Assembly: GCA_018398575.1 (NCBI GenBank)
Contig: JAGTXZ010000019.1
Span: 2,294,001 to 2,358,000 of the forward strand
Length of the DNA: 64,000 bases
From: Ampelomyces quisqualis
Lineage: Eukaryota; Ascomycota; Dothideomycetes; Pleosporales; Phaeosphaeriaceae
Direction of reading: 5' to 3'
The notes below the pieces were generated by a model. That model was not told where the DNA came from and did no database searches. It was given only the letters and a program-made list of their open reading frames with translations. Position numbers and translations under genes: made by a program. Numbering within the stretch: position 1 is the first letter of the stretch; each line of letters opens with the position of its first letter. Positions 21,701 to 33,540 of this stretch are shown one piece after another.

Positions 21701-23639
21701 AAACTATTTACCTAGTAAGTTGTTAGTATAGATCTAGTATACTACTTTACTAGTTATGTTTGTAGTTTAATTGTAAATAACGCCTAGTGTATCTTTAATA
21801 CAACTGTCTCTTATAATATGCTATACTAGCGTGCCTTTATAGATATCTATATTTGCGCCTATCTATCTCTTTTCTTTGTGTAGTAATATATGCTGTTGCA
21901 TTTACTTTTAAAGCCTAATTTATACTCTAATGTCTGCACAAACAAATTGTAATTAAGGTTATTAATATACTTGTCTATTACTAGCAGGTTGTAGTGTGTA
22001 TATAATAGCTAGTTTATCCTAATAAGAGTGTACTTGTTTCTAGTTGCGTTTAACACTAATATAGTTATTATATTAGAGGTAATTTGTGTTATACTTAACT
22101 CTTTGTTAACTATTTCTATTATCTTTTTACGCAAGTTTCTATCTAGTAAAGCTTGCTTCTAATTGTTATTTAGTTTAGTTTTGTTCTATTGCAAGCGCAT
22201 CTGTTAGGCTGCGTTATAGTTACATTAGATAGCAAAGTATGTAATTATCTAGATAAAGTAACTGTTAGCTGTGTTCTATAGTAGTCTATTCTATTATAAT
22301 ATAATTACTCTTGTAATTTACTGTAGGTGTTCTTTTGCTGTAGTTGTCTGTAAAAAACAGCCTAGTATCTTCTACCTTCTTATCTCTTGTTCTACGTTAG
22401 AGTATATTAAGTTATATTCTTCTGCTATTAGTTATATTATATTGCATATACTGTCTTTTAATAATTATGTCTAGTGTTGCTGCAGTAGTGCTATTCTTCT
22501 GTCTGCACTAACTAGTAATTCTAGGTAACTATTGCAATATCTCTGTAATACTTGCGTACGTAAATAAGAGTTACTATTATTACGCGTTTGTAGTAGTGTA
22601 TAGTGTGTAGTAAAGAGGTTGCGTTAGCAGCCTTACACTATAGTTCTATATTATAGCGCTTGTTATATTAGCAGGTTTGCGTTCTATTAGGTAGGCTAAA
22701 GTAATAGTAGAGCTATTATTAGATATATAATTCTATTTACTATATCTAACGCTATATACTAGTTGTCTTGCTACACTTACTTCTGTTTATAATTCTGCAC
22801 TATACGTGTCTAGTCTTAATTAAACGTAAAAGAATACAGTCTATTATATTTATCTTAATTAATATAATTATTTATATAATAAGAAACAAAGACCTTATTA
22901 TTAAGTATAAGTAGATCCTTTAGTACTAAGTGCATAGGGTAAACAATAGTTATTATATTATATACCTTAAATGCCTGTAATATGCGTTACTTAGTCTTTG
23001 TACTATATGTGCAGCAGCGTACGCTTAGTATCTTTGTTATATTATTAATTTAACTATTGTTGTTAAACGCTATAACCTTGCAAAAGGCACCTGTATACTT
23101 ATATTTCTTTCTATTCTTGTCTTAGTGTTTGTTGTTAATAAATATAAGTATTAGGTGTACCTAAGCTGTAGCTCTACTGTTTGCAACAGTCTAAGACAGT
23201 TGCGTGTAGTTCTTATATTTAAACTCTTATACCTCCACGTAATCTTTGCACTATTTTCTAGTTCTATACTAGTTAGGCGCGTATTACACAATATCTTCTT
23301 TATAATATTTAGAGTTGTTGTAGCGTTTACCTAATAGCCTTAAGCATCTTATAGAGAAGTATATTTTTATATTTATTCTGTTTACCTAGTAAAAGTTAGA
23401 GTCTTATCTGTCTTTATTATATAGGGTAACAAGGCAGCTAGTTACCTTCTAATAGTAGTATTAGACAAATACTATAGTAGCATGTGTAAAGTCTAGCAAT
23501 GTAATATGTACAGTAACCTTGCTAAGAGGCAGTATAATAGAATTTGGTAACATGCCTAGTATAGACTATCTAAGTTATTTAAATAGTATTGCTGTTAACA
23601 CACTTATAGTAAAAGTGTGCTTGCGCTAGTTAGTAGTAG
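21701..23639 (-). other. Z1 minus-strand region downstream of the transposase, no domain recognised
   Basis: The sequence is saturated with RIP-type changes and collinear with Z2 51161-53090. It probably holds the 3' part of the Plavaka-like unit and further accessory sequence. Open stretches are short and I recognise no motif. The 67-codon plus-strand frame at 22271-22474 looks like a shadow. Confidence 0.4.
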
Positions 23640-25020
23640 TGCACTATTAACTTTAGTCTATAACTGTCTTGTGTTTAAACGCTATAAGCGTAAGCTGTCT
23701 AGAGTTGTAGAAGCAGATCTGCGGAAGAAAATCTTTCTTGTTTGTTATTAAGTAGAATTATTTTACTATTGTAATATAGTAGGCCTTACTATTTGTTCTA
23801 GTATATATGCTATTAAGGGCTCTATATATATAGATATTGTTAATAATATAGGTTAGCGCGTGCTATTTAGAGTAGTTAAAATTCTTTTCTTCTTCTTGCG
23901 TCTGTCTAAAAGGTTAAAACTCTTCTTTTAGAACATCTATTTGTTTAATAGCTAACAACATATACTCTAACGTGTTTTTGTTATAACTCTTGTATTATAA
24001 GAGTACTAGCAGATTGCACGCAGCCTAGATAAAATGCAACGCGTACAGTGCCTTAGTTGCTAGCAAAAGAGATACTACTACTATAAATTAGCAAATTACT
24101 GCTTTTTGTTCTGCGCTAGTCTACTGCAACACTTCTGTAAAAGCTTTCTTGTTATTAAACTGTTTTAGTCTAGTGTTATGCTTAACTTAGCAAAACCTTT
24201 TATTTAACTAAGTATAGCTGTTATCTTCTGCTACTAGAACTGCAGCACTATTCTAGCCCTTCTTTTGTCTAGAGTGTATGTCTATTAGCATATCTTCTGT
24301 AAATTCTAATATCTTTATAACTAACTCCTTAAGTAGTAGATATAATATATCTATAGCTAATAACTTATATATATTAAAGTTGTAGTAATTCTAGCTAAAG
24401 CACTCTACTAGATAAACGTAATTCTTATATTCTTTATTAAGACAATAACTTTGTTGCAGGCGTGTATACTCTTTTGTTTACTATAGATATTTATTGCATA
24501 AGTTCTCTTGTTTATCTAGTAGTACTATGTATTAAGTATAGTGTCTGTTTTTCTTTACACCTGTTAGTAGCACTTGCTCTTTATAGTTAGCTAGAATTGC
24601 ACAAATAGTTAAGTAACACTATTGCGTCTATTAGTTAGCACACTCTAGCTGTATGCTGTATTTAGTAGCCTTTTTAAGTGCTGCAGTTACTAGTTAGCGT
24701 CTATTCTTTATAGTAACTCTCTATTGTTAACGCTGTAGTTAGTACTTACGTAACAACAGTTTGCCTATGCAGTAATAATACACTTTACTCTTTAGAATAG
24801 GATCTAAGAGCTTAGCTGTTAAGATAAATCTAGCTAGTAGTATTTTAAGTGTTGTTCTGCGTTATTATGCCTTATAGTTAAGATTCCTAATAGTAACATA
24901 TATTAGCTATACTGCTACGTTGCTAGACATTATAAATAACTGTGTTTTGTCTACTACTAGTATAACTAGTATAAGGGTTACACTATCTAGTAAGCGCTAT
25001 TATATTAACTACTACTAATC
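23640..25020 (-). pseudogene. Plavaka-like transposase of Z1 (CMC/CACTA-related)
   Basis: Read on minus, the frame is interrupted only by TAG/TAA and matches the conserved middle and C-terminal parts of fungal Plavaka transposases. In order: ILANYKEQVLLTGVKKN, the KNYVYLVECFS and NIYKLLAIDILYLLLKELV block (the family pattern is a His-rich LAxDxLHQLLKG segment), MLIDIHSRQKKGWNSAAVL, LVAEDNSYTWLNKRF, AEQKAVICWFIVVVSLLL, LLVLLQYKSYNKNTLEYML, IDVLKEEF and FNYSKWHALTY, and then HNTRRLNVLAFKHKT-like sequence near 23660-23720. The N-terminus (25021 to about 26050) is less clear. This enzyme is the best candidate for the one that moved Z by cut and paste. Z2 carries the C-terminal part. Confidence 0.65.
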
Positions 25021-27260
25021 CTCTAAGTATAGTTTGTAATACACTCTTATAAGTTTGTTAGGCGTGCCTGTAAAAAAACAGCTAAGTGCGTAAACTATTT
25101 TGTTAGCAAATAAGTAATAACTAAGTATAAAAGCAATCTATAATATAATATTCTAGTATATAAATATATATTAGTTAGGTTAAAGGTTTAGTAACCTAGA
25201 TGTAATTGCTACGTCCTCTTGTATCTATACGTTGTCTTATAGCCTAGATTAAATGTTTAATATAGCCTGCTACTACTAGTGCCTTAATTAGAATTGCAGC
25301 TATAAATGTAGCTTGTATAGCTGTGTGTTAGTAAAGAAGCTGTTAACGTTACCTAATATGCATTTTATCCTTTATAGCTATAATGCAAACGCTAGTGCAA
25401 AAAGAGAACTAAAGGGCTCTACTATGTTATTCTTATTAGTATTAGCACGCGTACGCTATTTAGCTGCGTGTAGCCTACTACTTTGCGTCTGCTATTCCTA
25501 AACTAAAGGGTTTGCTAGCGCGCTGTCTACTTACTGTCTTAAATAGCTTGTCCTATTCTTATATAGACGCTAATATTAGGCCTATCTACTCTATTGCCTT
25601 ATATTTAGCTAGAGTGTAGTTATGTTTATATAAGGTGTTACTGTATAAAGCAAGTACTGCGTTATCTAGAGTAGTATCTATTGCGTTACAGCTATTAAGG
25701 CTGTGCTATTATATTGTAGTGTTAGGAGTTATAACTAGCGTATTATTAGGTAGTAGGTAGCAACGCGTCTAGCATTAAGCACTATATTTAATAAGTCCTG
25801 CGTACGTCTTAGTATAAAAGCTATACAGTATACATATACAATCTATTACTAATTTGTTTATACATAACTCTATAGTTTAGATATAAGAAGACTAAGTGTG
25901 TAAAAACAGTATTAATATTAGTTACGTAGTGTTAAAGTAGTTACTAGCAGCATTTATTCTGTGCTGCACAGTCTGTTGTCTATAGTAGTCTACTAAAGTC
26001 TACTGTAGCTAACAGTTACCTAACCTGTGTACAGAACTATGCTAACAGTTGTAGGCGCAACAACTAATATTTTTCTTTTTTTTAATATTTCTTATTACTC
26101 TAACAACTGTTACGTTATTATACTAGAGTTTACTTGTTAACAACTAGATTAGTTAGGCTAGCTAACACAGCTTAATAAAGATTAATATTAATAATAATTC
26201 TTACGCTAAAAAATATTAACACCTTAGAATAAATAAGTTACTGCGCGTTTAGAATATATATAGTAGAACCTAAACACCTAAAAAGGTAAGTATACCTGCA
26301 AGTAGACACGTACAAGGTTTAAAAGTATAAAAAAAATAGACTAGTAGCTCTAGCAGCCTAATATACAACTTGTACTAAGGTAGCTAGGCTTAGTATAGAT
26401 AGAAGTAGGTAGAATAGTGTACTATATATACTATAGGTAAGACTAGTAACAGGCGTAGGCAATTACTTAATAGTAAGAAATAATAAGTATAATTTATATA
26501 TAGTGTTAACTAATGTTCTAAGCAGCTAGTATATTTAATCTTTTCTAGTTTTAAAATGCCTGCAGATCTAATTCATATTCTTTCTCTAGCACAGTATAAG
26601 ATAGTTGTCTACTAGAGACTACTGTTCTAACTTACTTTAATGTGCAAATATAACAGGGGCTAAATAGTAACAAAGACTGTTAACAAACTGCTATATATTA
26701 AACGCATTTACGTGCTACTTACTCTTAAACTATTAGCGCTAATAGAGCATATAATAGCCTTGCTAGCTAGCTACCTTCTGCTTCTTGCTATATATACGTT
26801 TTCTTAACCTTAAAACTAGAGATAAATTTACCTATGTATCTCTAGTCTTAGAGTTAAGGTAACAGTCTTTTGTTAAAACATACACAAAACCTAGTGTTAT
26901 TTTTATCTTTTATACACTTGTGCCTTCTTACACTTTTCTAACCTTAAAACTAGAGATAAATTTACCTATGTGCCTATATATACAGCTGCTTCTTAACACG
27001 TAACTTGTACTTCTAATTTAATGTTGCTATCTTTGTATATATATTTCTTATAAGTCTAAAAGACTTAATCTTTTATTATATTTTTATTCTTATAAAACTA
27101 AAACTATACCTATTACGTCTATATGTTTGTGTAGTTTAAAAATCTAGAACTAAGCTTTACTATGTTATTAGCACTACACCTGCGCTACTTCTTAGCCTAC
27201 TAGTATAGAAGCAAATTTATGTCTTAAATAGACCCTTTAGTAGCTGTTTAGATGTTGTAG
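25021..27260. other. Z1 centre: transposase N-terminal region and unresolved sequence
   Basis: The minus strand between 25021 and about 26050 may hold the N-terminal part of the transposase (fragments such as IKALVVAGYIKHLIQA near 25250 read like protein). Beyond 26050 no frame is convincing. A 38-bp direct repeat (TAACCTTAAAACTAGAGATA and on) occurs at about 26808 and 26938. The sequence changes from minus-coding to plus-coding content here, so divergent promoters are expected but cannot be seen. Confidence 0.35.
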
Positions 27261-27870
27261 CTTAACTAAGATACCTTATAACGTGTTTAATAACAAGGAT
27301 CTCTATAATAACAGCTACAATAGCATCCTAAAGCGTATATTAATAACCTAGCCTAACTTAAGAGCGCTGTTACTGCAATAACTTTGTTATATCCTGCAAC
27401 ACTATTACTTAACTAAAATACCTTATAGCGTGTTTAAAAGCAAGAATCTCTACAACAACAGCTATAATAGTATTCTAATGTATACATTAATAACTTAGCC
27501 TAACTTAAGAGCGCTGTTGTTGCAATAACTTTGTTATATCCTGCAACACTATTACTTAACTAAGATACCTTATAGCGTGTTTAAAAGCAAGGATCTCTAC
27601 AACAATAGCTATAATAGTATTATAGTACGCACATTAATAACTTAGCCTAACTTAAGAGCGCTATTGTTGTAATAACTTTGTTATGTTCTGCAACACTATT
27701 ACTTAACTAAGATACCTTATAGCGTGTTTAAAAGCAAGGATCTCTACAACAACAACTATAATAGTATTCTAGTGTGTATATTAACAACTTAGCCTAACTT
27801 AAGAGTACTGTTGTTGCAACAACTTTGTTATATCCTGCAATACATATTAATAACTTAGCCTAACTTAAGA
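27261..27870 (+). repeat. 147-bp tandem array in Z1 (4 units plus part of a fifth)
   Basis: Starts of CTTAACTAAGATACCTTAT recur at 27261, 27408, 27555 and 27702, exactly 147 bp apart, and a truncated unit follows at 27841-27875. Each unit carries imperfect internal symmetry (CTACAACAACAGCTATAAT and GCGCTGTTGTTGCAATAAC). The lengths are exact although the bases differ by transitions. Confidence 0.9.
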
Positions 27871-28470
27871 ACGCAATTCTTATACTATTAGGTAACTAGA
27901 AGATATTAAAGATATAACTATAATTTACATACTTTTGTCTATATATTGTTATAGGCAAAAATTAAGGATAATGTAGAGTTGCAGTTGTTTATTAAGACAT
28001 CTCTATCCTAGCACTCTTATTAGGCTCTTTAATAGCAAAGCCTACCTAAGCAGCTGCAACCTCTCTTATACTATATATAATGTATTTCTGTTAGACTCTA
28101 TAAGCAGTAATCTAATATCTAGATATTAAGATATTTTAACTATAACTTACATAATATTAAGTCTCCTATTGTTACTAAGCTTTATTATAGCTTTAAGAAC
28201 TTCTATTAACGCAAAGAAGTTACGCGCATTAAACTTATCTATACTAAGATGCTACTAGCTAGTAACAAAAAGGATACCTACTACACTAGTAGGCATAACT
28301 AAAACTTTAAAGGACACCTGTATAAATTAAAATAACAGGCCTGCATTTGTTTGTCTTAGAGACGCTTAGTAGAAAAGAATATGCACAAGAGGTAACGCGT
28401 AATACTTTATAAATCTTGTATATAGTATATAAGGCAGCAAACACTTTAAACACATTAATCTCTACAATTA

Positions 28471-28848
28471 GGCTCTTTTAATAACTAGTAGCTACAGTTA
28501 CGTTGCACTATTAGTAACTGTTGTCTACTAAAGAATACTACTAGTGCTGCACGCTACCTACTACTGCAGTAGGCTCTTTTAACAACTAGCAGCTACAGTT
28601 GCGTTGCACTGTTAGTAACTGTTGTCTACTAAAGAATACTACTAGTGCTGCACGCAACCTACTACTACAGCAGGCTCTTTTAACTACTAGTAGCTATAGT
28701 TGCGTTGCACTATTAGCAACTATTGTTTACTAGAGAATACTACTAGTGCTGTACGCAACCTACTACTATAGCAGGCTCTTTTAATAACTAGCAGCTACAG
28801 TTGCGTTGCACTATCTACAACTATTGTTTACTAGAAAGTACTATTAGC
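28471..28848 (+). repeat. 101-bp tandem array in Z1 (about 3.7 units)
   Basis: GGCTCTTTTAA recurs at 28471, 28572, 28673 and 28774, exactly 101 bp apart. Units contain CAGTTGCGTTGCACTATTAG and ACTACTAGTGCTGCACGC. The array lies just upstream of the pogo-type transposase. Confidence 0.9.
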
Positions 28849-29269
28849 GTTAATTGCAAGCTATCTACTATAATAGGCACTTAGAGCAACTAATTAGTAC
28901 TATAATAATACTAGTATAGGTTTAAGGCTAAGTTTAGATTTTGTTTTATATTAAATGCTATAAGTAGCTACTAGAGTATTAGCATGCGCAAGTGTATTAT
29001 CTTTACTATATTAGATAGTAGATTGCTTATTATAAATACATTTAGTTTCTACAGTTATTCTGCTACTATAATATTAAGCCTATATTATCTAGTTTATAGA
29101 TAAGTTAAGGTCTAACGCCTAACTAGTAATATAGTTATACTTAGACTATTGTAGAACGTGTTAAGGTTTGCAAATATAAGGCATTATTTCTGTATTTAAC
29201 ACTATAACAACTTACTATATAGGCTACTAGAGCCTTTTACTGCTATATACAACTAAATAATGTAACTAA

Positions 29270-30660
29270 TATCTTTCTAACAACGCAAGAATACTTAGAC
29301 AGTAACAAAACTAAATACACTAGCTATAACTACGCGCACAATAGGCGTCTGCAATAGGAAACTCTTAAGGCAGCTCTAAATAACTAGTATATAGAGTTGC
29401 AGGTAGCCTATGTTAATGTTACTAACAATATAATTTGCAAAACTGCACGTTAACTTTAGTAATAGCTGCCTAAATATAACAGCTGCAAAATACTAGAGTT
29501 TAATAACAGATAGCTTACTATATATAAACAACAACACAGCGTGCAGTTACATAAATAGTTTGCAAAAATAGTAAGCAACTACAGCAGTATAACAGTTAAG
29601 AATACTAAGCTTATAATAGAAGAGATTTGTAACGTAGTAAGTAGATACGCGCCTAAGGATTTATATAATATAGACAAGGCTAGCATATACTAGAAACACT
29701 TGCTCTAATACACGTTAGCAGACAATCTAGAAGCTAAACCTAAACTAGACAGAGAGTATATAACTAGTGTACTGTACATAAACGCAAATAGCTTAGACTA
29801 AGTGCTTCTATAGTTTATAGGATCTTTAAACTATACAACTTGTATAAACAGTAAGAAGAACTTAAATATCTACAGTCTTAGTTGTGTCTATTAGGATAAT
29901 AATTTTACCTAAATAGATACTAACATTATGCTAGAATAACTAAAATAGTTTAATAACTATATAAACAGACAAGTATTGTTACTAATTAACAGGTTCCTGC
30001 CTTACAAACACGCAGTAGCTAAGCTTTAGATAAGCTGCTAATTACTGCAGAACGTTTAGTATATACAGTATTAATATACTATAGGCTTATTATAGCAATA
30101 GAGGTTACAATGCTTACTAATACAATAGAGTTATATTTCTGCCTACAGGTAGTATAACATTATACTAACTAATAGACTAAAGCATTACCTGCGCATAGAA
30201 GGCTAAAGTCTGCGCTTATTTCCTACACTTTGTAGTAGAGAAAAGTATAATAGGTAAATATCCTACTAAGACAATAGATATTATCTATGCTATTTGCTAA
30301 GGATATTGCGCGTAGTATAACAAGATAAGAGCTAAGACTATATATAGTAGCTAGTAGATCTTAACATGTCTAAATATGTACTACAGCTTACAGCTATTAA
30401 TAGCTAACTTCTAAGAGACCTACTACAAGCTTAACAATTTAGTTAACTAGCTTAAAGACATGCGCGTTGTTAATAGTATAGACGTTAGAAGCTTTATTAA
30501 GTTACCTAAAGAGCGCAATTCTAACTATAAAGATCTAGCCTACTTCTTAGACTATATTATTGCAATATATAGCCTAAATAAGATAGAGAAAAACTATAAA
30601 GTACTATTGCTCTTTAGACTATTATACTACAAAGTAATAGACATAATAGATTAACTGTAG
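29270..30660 (+). pseudogene. pogo/CENP-B-type (Tc1-mariner superfamily) transposase
   Basis: The N-terminal helix-turn-helix region reads QQETLKAALNN, NIICKTARQL-like sequence and QLHK(W)FAKIVSNYSS at about 29340-29600. The DDE domain starts DLYNIDKASIYWKHLL (first Asp at about 29667) and continues AKPKLDREYITSVLYINANS and LWFIGSLNYTTC. Next is VLLLINRFLPYKHAV, where the second catalytic Asp is Asn through a TGA-to-TAA change. After a frameshift near 30050-30110 the other frame gives VIFLPTGSITLYQLID, holding the third Asp, then WKAKVCAYFLHFVVE and a C-terminal helical region to about 30654. It resembles the Fot/Pot class of fungal pogo elements. It may be a passenger nested in Z rather than a Z gene. 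Confidence 0.75.
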
Positions 30661-31807
30661 GTGTACGTAGGTTAGCAAGAGTTTACTATAAATAATAGGC
30701 AATATATTAACAAGCTAGGAGCACTATAACAGGTAACTATAAAATAGATAGCTATAGAGCTATAAGACAGACGCTAAAAAGATATACACAACTAGGTAGT
30801 AAGACTGCGCTAATATAAACACAAAAATGCTATATACCTAAAATAAGACAACGCTAGGCTATTTGTAAGCATAAAAACTAAGAGTAATATTATAGTGTAG
30901 TTATAGTTAGAAAAGCGTAACAATACTATACTTAACTAGAACAAGAATAGCTATTACACAAATTATCTTACAGGGCTTGCAATCTCTAGTATTTTAGCTA
31001 GCGCATTAACTAAAATAACTAGACAATATTAGCCTAGCAAACAATAAAATTAAAAAATAATTACCTAGCACTAACTGTATTTAGCTAAAGACTAGATTAA
31101 TAATTTAAAGTAGTAGTACACAATCTATGCAACTAAAAGAGCAGAGTTGTTAAGAAATTATGCACATACAGTAACATCTAGGCAGAACAGTAGCGTAGGA
31201 AATTAAGTACTCTAGCATACTAGCACTAAGCAGAGACACTACACTATAAGATATATTAATAAGAGACAAGGCTATTATACAAGAACACAAGACAATAGAT
31301 AATAATAGTATTTTTTATAAGATACTACGTACTGCACAATTTGCAACATTAGTTACTAATGCTAAGAGAGAACACTTAAATAAAGAAATACTACTATATT
31401 AACAGCGAACTTAGCGTTAAAAAGAGAAAACTAATCTCTTTACAAACAAATTTATAGAACGTAGGGTAGAATTATTTAGTTAAAAACACAAACGTCTTAA
31501 ACTAACATTAAAATATATAACAGAAGTAGGCTGCTATACACTTTCTTGCTAGCTGTAAGCTGCGTATACTATAGAGATCTATTAACTACTATCTACGCTA
31601 ATAGCACATAGTCTAGGGCGTTAGATATACTAACAGATAATATAGAATTACAATAGAACAACATAGTGTAAAAGAATAGAAAGTAACAGATAGCTTCTTT
31701 TGCTAACAGGCCTACAGACGCATAAAAAACTTCTCTATAATTCTACGTAAACTGCTAGACGCTAGTATACAACTTAAACATTCTAACGCAGCCTTATTGC
31801 GTAACTT
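30661..31807 (+). other. Possible C-terminal tail of the pogo-type protein, otherwise unresolved
   Basis: Charged and helical fragments with TAG/TAA interruptions continue on plus to about 31300, as fungal pogo transposases often do, but no motif is certain. From 31300 to 31807 I see nothing I can name. Confidence 0.3.
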
Positions 31808-32320
31808 GTCTACTATAATAGTACTAGTAGGTTTAGCTAAGTTTGCTTGCTAGACTAAAGAGAGTGCTACTAATATAATATACAAGAGGTAAGTTACCTA
31901 CATTATAATGCAAAAACATAGAAGGTAAGAATTTTGCTTAGTACTACATAGTGTTCTATAGTACTGTATAGTAGACCTGTCTACTATAATAGCACTAGTA
32001 GGTTTAGCTAAGTTTGCTTGCTAGACTAAAGAGAGTGCTACTACTATAATATACAAGAGGTAAGTTACCTACACTATAATGCAAAAAACTAGAAAGTAAG
32101 AATTTTGCTTAGTGCTATATAGTGTCCTATAGTACTATATAGTAGACCTGTCTACTATAATAGTACTAGTAGGTTTAGCTAAGTTTGCTTACTAGACTAA
32201 AGAGAGTGCTACTACTATAATATACAAGAGGTAAGTTGCCTACACTATAATGCAAAAAACTAAGAAGTAAAAATTTTACTTAGTGCTACATAGTGCTATA
32301 TAGTACTGTATAGTACTGCA
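31808..32320 (+). repeat. 171-bp tandem array in Z1 (3 units)
   Basis: GTCTACTATAATAGYACTAG recurs at 31808, 31979 and 32150, exactly 171 bp apart. Each unit contains AAGAGGTAAGTTACCTACA and ends in a run of TAGTRCTATATAGT motifs. It separates the pogo-type gene from the helicase gene. Confidence 0.9.
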
Positions 32321-33540
32321 CTAAGAATAACACGCAGTAAGAAGCACTTCTCTAGAATATACCTTTACTTACCTTAAAGATATAACATAACGCGTTAGCG
32401 CTAGGTAAGAGGCTATATAATGCTAGGACAAAACTCTACTTACTTTTACCTGCACTTATAATTTAACTTACTGCTATAACTATATAATGCTGCGTTGCTA
32501 CTATAAATACACTATAACTATATAACAATAACAATAGTACTGCAACACAAATATACGTAATTTTCTACGTTATGTTTACTACACTACGCTATATATTACA
32601 ACACTGTTACAAGTAAGTATATAATATAAGCACACCTACACACGCTAACTAAGCTGTAGCTATTCTACTATTCTTGCACCTACCTGTACTATTCTTAACT
32701 GTTACGCGTAACATATTATATAATACGTACGTTATAGAATTGCAACAATAAGTATAAGTAGCAGCTACCTTAATTAAATAAATAGTATATAAGTAATGCA
32801 AAGATAATAACTACTAATAACGTATTACAGGCAATTGTAAGAATAGGCTATAATATTAATGTAGCAGACTAGCGCATATAGGTTAAAGAGATAACAGATT
32901 TTATTTAGCATAAGAATACATATAACAAGATTAAACAGGCACACCTGTAGGCTAACTACCTAAAGATAATGCGCAGCCTAATAACAGATAAATAGCTTAA
33001 GTATACTATATGCCCTAGACTAACTAATAGTAGCATACTAAGAGAATTCTATAAGGTAATAGCTAGCGCTGTATAGAAGAAGATAATCTTAGAAATTTAA
33101 GACTATAGCAACAAAGTTAAAGCCAAATACACAGAAAGATAGCTAATGCTTATAAACTTAGAACTAGAACGCACGCAGTTAGCATTAGTAGTCTTAAGTT
33201 CTTCTGCTGCTTTAGTAACCTAGCTAATAGGCCTTACTATAATAACAACTAAACTGTTACTTAACAACGTTAATATCTATATTATAGACAGCGTACATTG
33301 TTAAACTACTTAGACTTTTCTACTTTTAAGGCTAATAACAGCTGCACGTTAACAGTAGCTTAAAGACAGTAACTTTAAGATAAAGCTATAACATCTTAAA
33401 TACAGTACACTTGTTAAACACCTGTTGTAACTAAAATTTATAGACTAGTACACAGTTAGGACTTTAAAGATATTTAACGCGTTAGCGCTGCGCCTAATTA
33501 CTAACAATAATAATCTAGCTATAACTGTTAACTTATACAT
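32321..33540 (+). other. Upstream region of the Z1 helicase gene
   Basis: Protein-like plus-strand fragments appear between 32800 and 33120 (for example EITDFIQHKN and LTNSSILREFYKVI), with TAG/TAA interruptions. They could be an extra gene or the N-terminus of the helicase protein. No family is recognised. Confidence 0.3.

Noticed and set aside
22271..22474. 67-codon plus frame with membrane-like residues
   Set aside because: The equivalent stretch of Z2 has changes unrelated to coding, and the strand is opposite to the local coding direction.
25313..25501. 62-codon plus frame with hydrophobic residues
   Set aside because: It is opposite to the presumed N-terminal part of the Plavaka-like gene and is best explained as its shadow.
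27261..28848. Regular repeat arrays as possible CRISPR
   Set aside because: Units are contiguous minisatellite copies of 147 and 101 bp without unique spacers, in eukaryotic transposon DNA.
29270..30660. Possible Starship captain (DUF3435 tyrosine recombinase) for the large element Z
   Set aside because: The frame shows pogo-type HTH and DDE motifs, not tyrosine recombinase residues, and Z has inverted termini and a 2-bp duplication.
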